Shown here: positions 62,873 to 64,000 of the stretch, piece by piece
Layout of the letters: each line of letters opens with the position of its first letter
Position numbering within the stretch: the stretch's first letter is position 1
Source of the DNA: an uncultured Gemmataceae bacterium
Lineage (GTDB): Bacteria; Planctomycetota; Planctomycetia; Gemmatales; Gemmataceae
Assembly: GCA_937923405.1 (NCBI GenBank)
Contig: CALDUY010000002.1
Coordinates: 682,001-746,000, forward strand
DNA: 64,000 nt
Direction of reading: 5' to 3'
The notes under the pieces: generated by a model
Databases searched by the model: none
Told to the model about the DNA's origin: nothing
What the model saw: only the letters and a program-made list of their open reading frames with translations
Translations under genes and position numbers: made by a program

Positions 62873-64000
62873 ATGCGCACGACGATTCTAGCAATCTTTC
62901 TTACTGGTCTGATTGTCGCGGTAACGACGGCTCAGCCGCCTGCGACAGGATCAATCGACAAAAAAACCCCAATTCCATCTAAAATTGGTGGCAAGACTCT
63001 CGAAGAGTGGAAGAAAGATCTGCTCAGTGAAGATGCTAGTCGCCGGGCCCAAGCAATCATGGCGATCGTCGAGTTTGGCGAAGGGGCCGCTTCCGCTGTG
63101 CAGGCGATCATCGACCGGCTCAATGACAAAGACGTCAGCCCGCGGGCACGAGCCTTATTGGCTCTGCGGGCTATGTCGATCGAAGACAAGGACGTCGAAA
63201 AAGTGGTTCGAGCAGTAGCCAATCGTTTGATACCTGCCGTCGAGAGTCAAGCGGTTATTCGTTATGAGGCAGCGCTCACACTCTATCGCTTTGTCAATGA
63301 TGGTGCGCCGGCGATTCCGAATCTGATCGTGGCGACGATGGATAAAGCTTCGTGGGAAATTCGCCGCCATGCTATCTCTTTATTGTGGCGAATTAGCATA
63401 AGCACTGGAAAAGAAGACAGTCCGCCGGATGACCGCATCGTTGAGGCCTTGCTGAATTCGCTACGAATGGATCGCACCTATCAATGTCGACTGGAAACCA
63501 TCCAAGGATTAGGAGCAATTGGACGGCCTGGGAACCCGGCTTTGTTGAACAAAGTGGTATCGGAACTGAATCTGTGCGCGGTGCATCCAAACAAACCTTT
63601 GGCGATCTGGGCCTACAGCGGTCTAGTCGCCATGCAGGATGGCAAGCCAGCCGAGCAGGCGTTGAACACGTTGGCCAAGTTTCTCAAAAACAGTGATCTA
63701 GAAACCCGCATTCAGGCAGCGACCGCTCTGGGAGCCTTGACTGACAAAGCTCAAAGCAAAGTGCCAATGCTGCTGGAAATGCTCAAGGATAAGGAACCTC
63801 TTGCCGTGCAGGCTGCCGCCCGTTCTCTAGGTTTGCTCGGTGACAAAAGCGACAAGGTGATCGATGCCTTACTTGAGTTAGTCAATGATCCCGAGCCAAT
63901 GAATGGGGCCAGTGCAGTGGCCGCCCTGGTCAATCTAAAACAGCGAAATTCCCGAGTGATGACTCGATTAGACAAAATGTTGGAGAAAAAGGATCTGGAT
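62873..64000 (+). CDS. Exported HEAT-repeat protein (3' end outside window)
   Basis: 376 codons are visible, starting at the ATG at 62873 with a strong GGAGGAG upstream; the frame is open to the window's last base. MRTTILAIFLTGLIVAVTTA is a signal peptide. From residue 40 on, paired helices repeat: EWKKDLLSEDASRRAQAIMA, AVQAIIDRLNDKDVSPRARA LLAL, IRYEAALTLYRFVNDGAPAI, RIQAATALGALTDKA, and AVQAAARSLGLLGDKSDK. These are HEAT/PBS-lyase-like units (scaffold). A further catalytic or haem domain, common in planctomycete HEAT proteins, could lie beyond the window. Confidence 0.87.
   Translation, partial: MRTTILAIFLTGLIVAVTTAQPPATGSIDKKTPIPSKIGGKTLEEWKKDLLSEDASRRAQAIMAIVEFGEGAASAVQAIIDRLNDKDVSPRARALLALRAMSIEDKDVEKVVRAVANRLIPAVESQAVIRYEAALTLYRFVNDGAPAIPNLIVATMDKASWEIRRHAISLLWRISISTGKEDSPPDDRIVEALLNSLRMDRTYQCRLETIQGLGAIGRPGNPALLNKVVSELNLCAVHPNKPLAIWAYSGLVAMQDGKPAEQALNTLAKFLKNSDLETRIQAATALGALTDKAQSKVPMLLEMLKDKEPLAVQAAARSLGLLGDKSDKVIDALLELVNDPEPMNGASAVAALVNLKQRNSRVMTRLDKMLEKKDLD

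Overview
This window is a stretch of bacterial chromosome that looks planctomycetal, most likely Gemmatales/Gemmataceae-like. This is inferred from gene content: a DUF1549/DUF1501 gene pair, four Ser/Thr kinases with the planctomycete N-terminal architecture, a secreted beta-helix protein with the 'LExLExRxTPA' N-terminus, HTTM and PQQ-propeller proteins, and many GT87/GT39 membrane glycosyltransferases. Genes lie on both strands in short runs, often with ATGA-type overlaps. There is one tRNA gene (His) and no rRNA, CRISPR array, prophage or intact IS element.

Layout. 0-12 kb: the 3' end of a metal P-type ATPase, a large kinase with a TPR tail, a beta-helix/PKD surface protein, a PQQ propeller protein, a membrane protein of unknown function, then bacterioferritin facing a [2Fe-2S] BFD protein that has an operator-like palindrome upstream. 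11.6-12 kb: a NusG-like pseudogene whose 5' end is replaced by a dispersed palindromic element. 12.6-21.7 kb: a sigma-70 factor, a degenerate kinase translationally overlapping a hybrid histidine kinase, a lipoprotein, a PBP4-type carboxypeptidase and a zinc-motif membrane protein. 21.7-30 kb: two copies of a MITE-like element, two coupled GT87 proteins, two secreted proteins of unknown role and a methyltransferase. 30-44 kb: a PPTase/prolyl oligopeptidase pair, tRNA-His, an orphan SBP-like protein, the DUF1549/DUF1501 pair, a three-gene HTTM operon and a kinase. 44-52 kb: a GT39 protein, a TPR protein, a PrpD-family protein and a large, divergent membrane pyrophosphatase. 52-64 kb: a CSPG-repeat protein, the hydrolase/AhpD-like fusion described next, SerC, an AT-rich sulfotransferase, a Wzm/Wzt-type ABC exporter, a kinase with a C-terminal beta-helix-like region, and a truncated HEAT-repeat protein.

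The most striking observation is at 54257-56353 (minus). A secreted alpha/beta hydrolase fused to two carboxymuconolactone decarboxylase/AhpD-like domains has an in-frame TGA exactly where the second cysteine of the CxxC redox motif should be (Cys-Phe-Tyr-TGA-Met-Gly-His). The same frame then continues for 108 more sense codons with strong family similarity. A 6-bp hairpin with a GGUC loop lies 20-36 nt after the TGA, within the range of bacterial SECIS elements. I read this as a probable selenoprotein with a CxxU active site. The alternative is a recent point nonsense mutation.

Functional themes are cell-surface and secretory work (glycosyltransferases, polysaccharide export with sulfation, peptidoglycan trimming, secreted beta-helix and PQQ proteins), Ser/Thr-kinase signalling, iron storage and release, and PPi-driven ion pumping. 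Small palindromic repeat families sit in many intergenic spaces and appear to have damaged at least one gene and possibly two.
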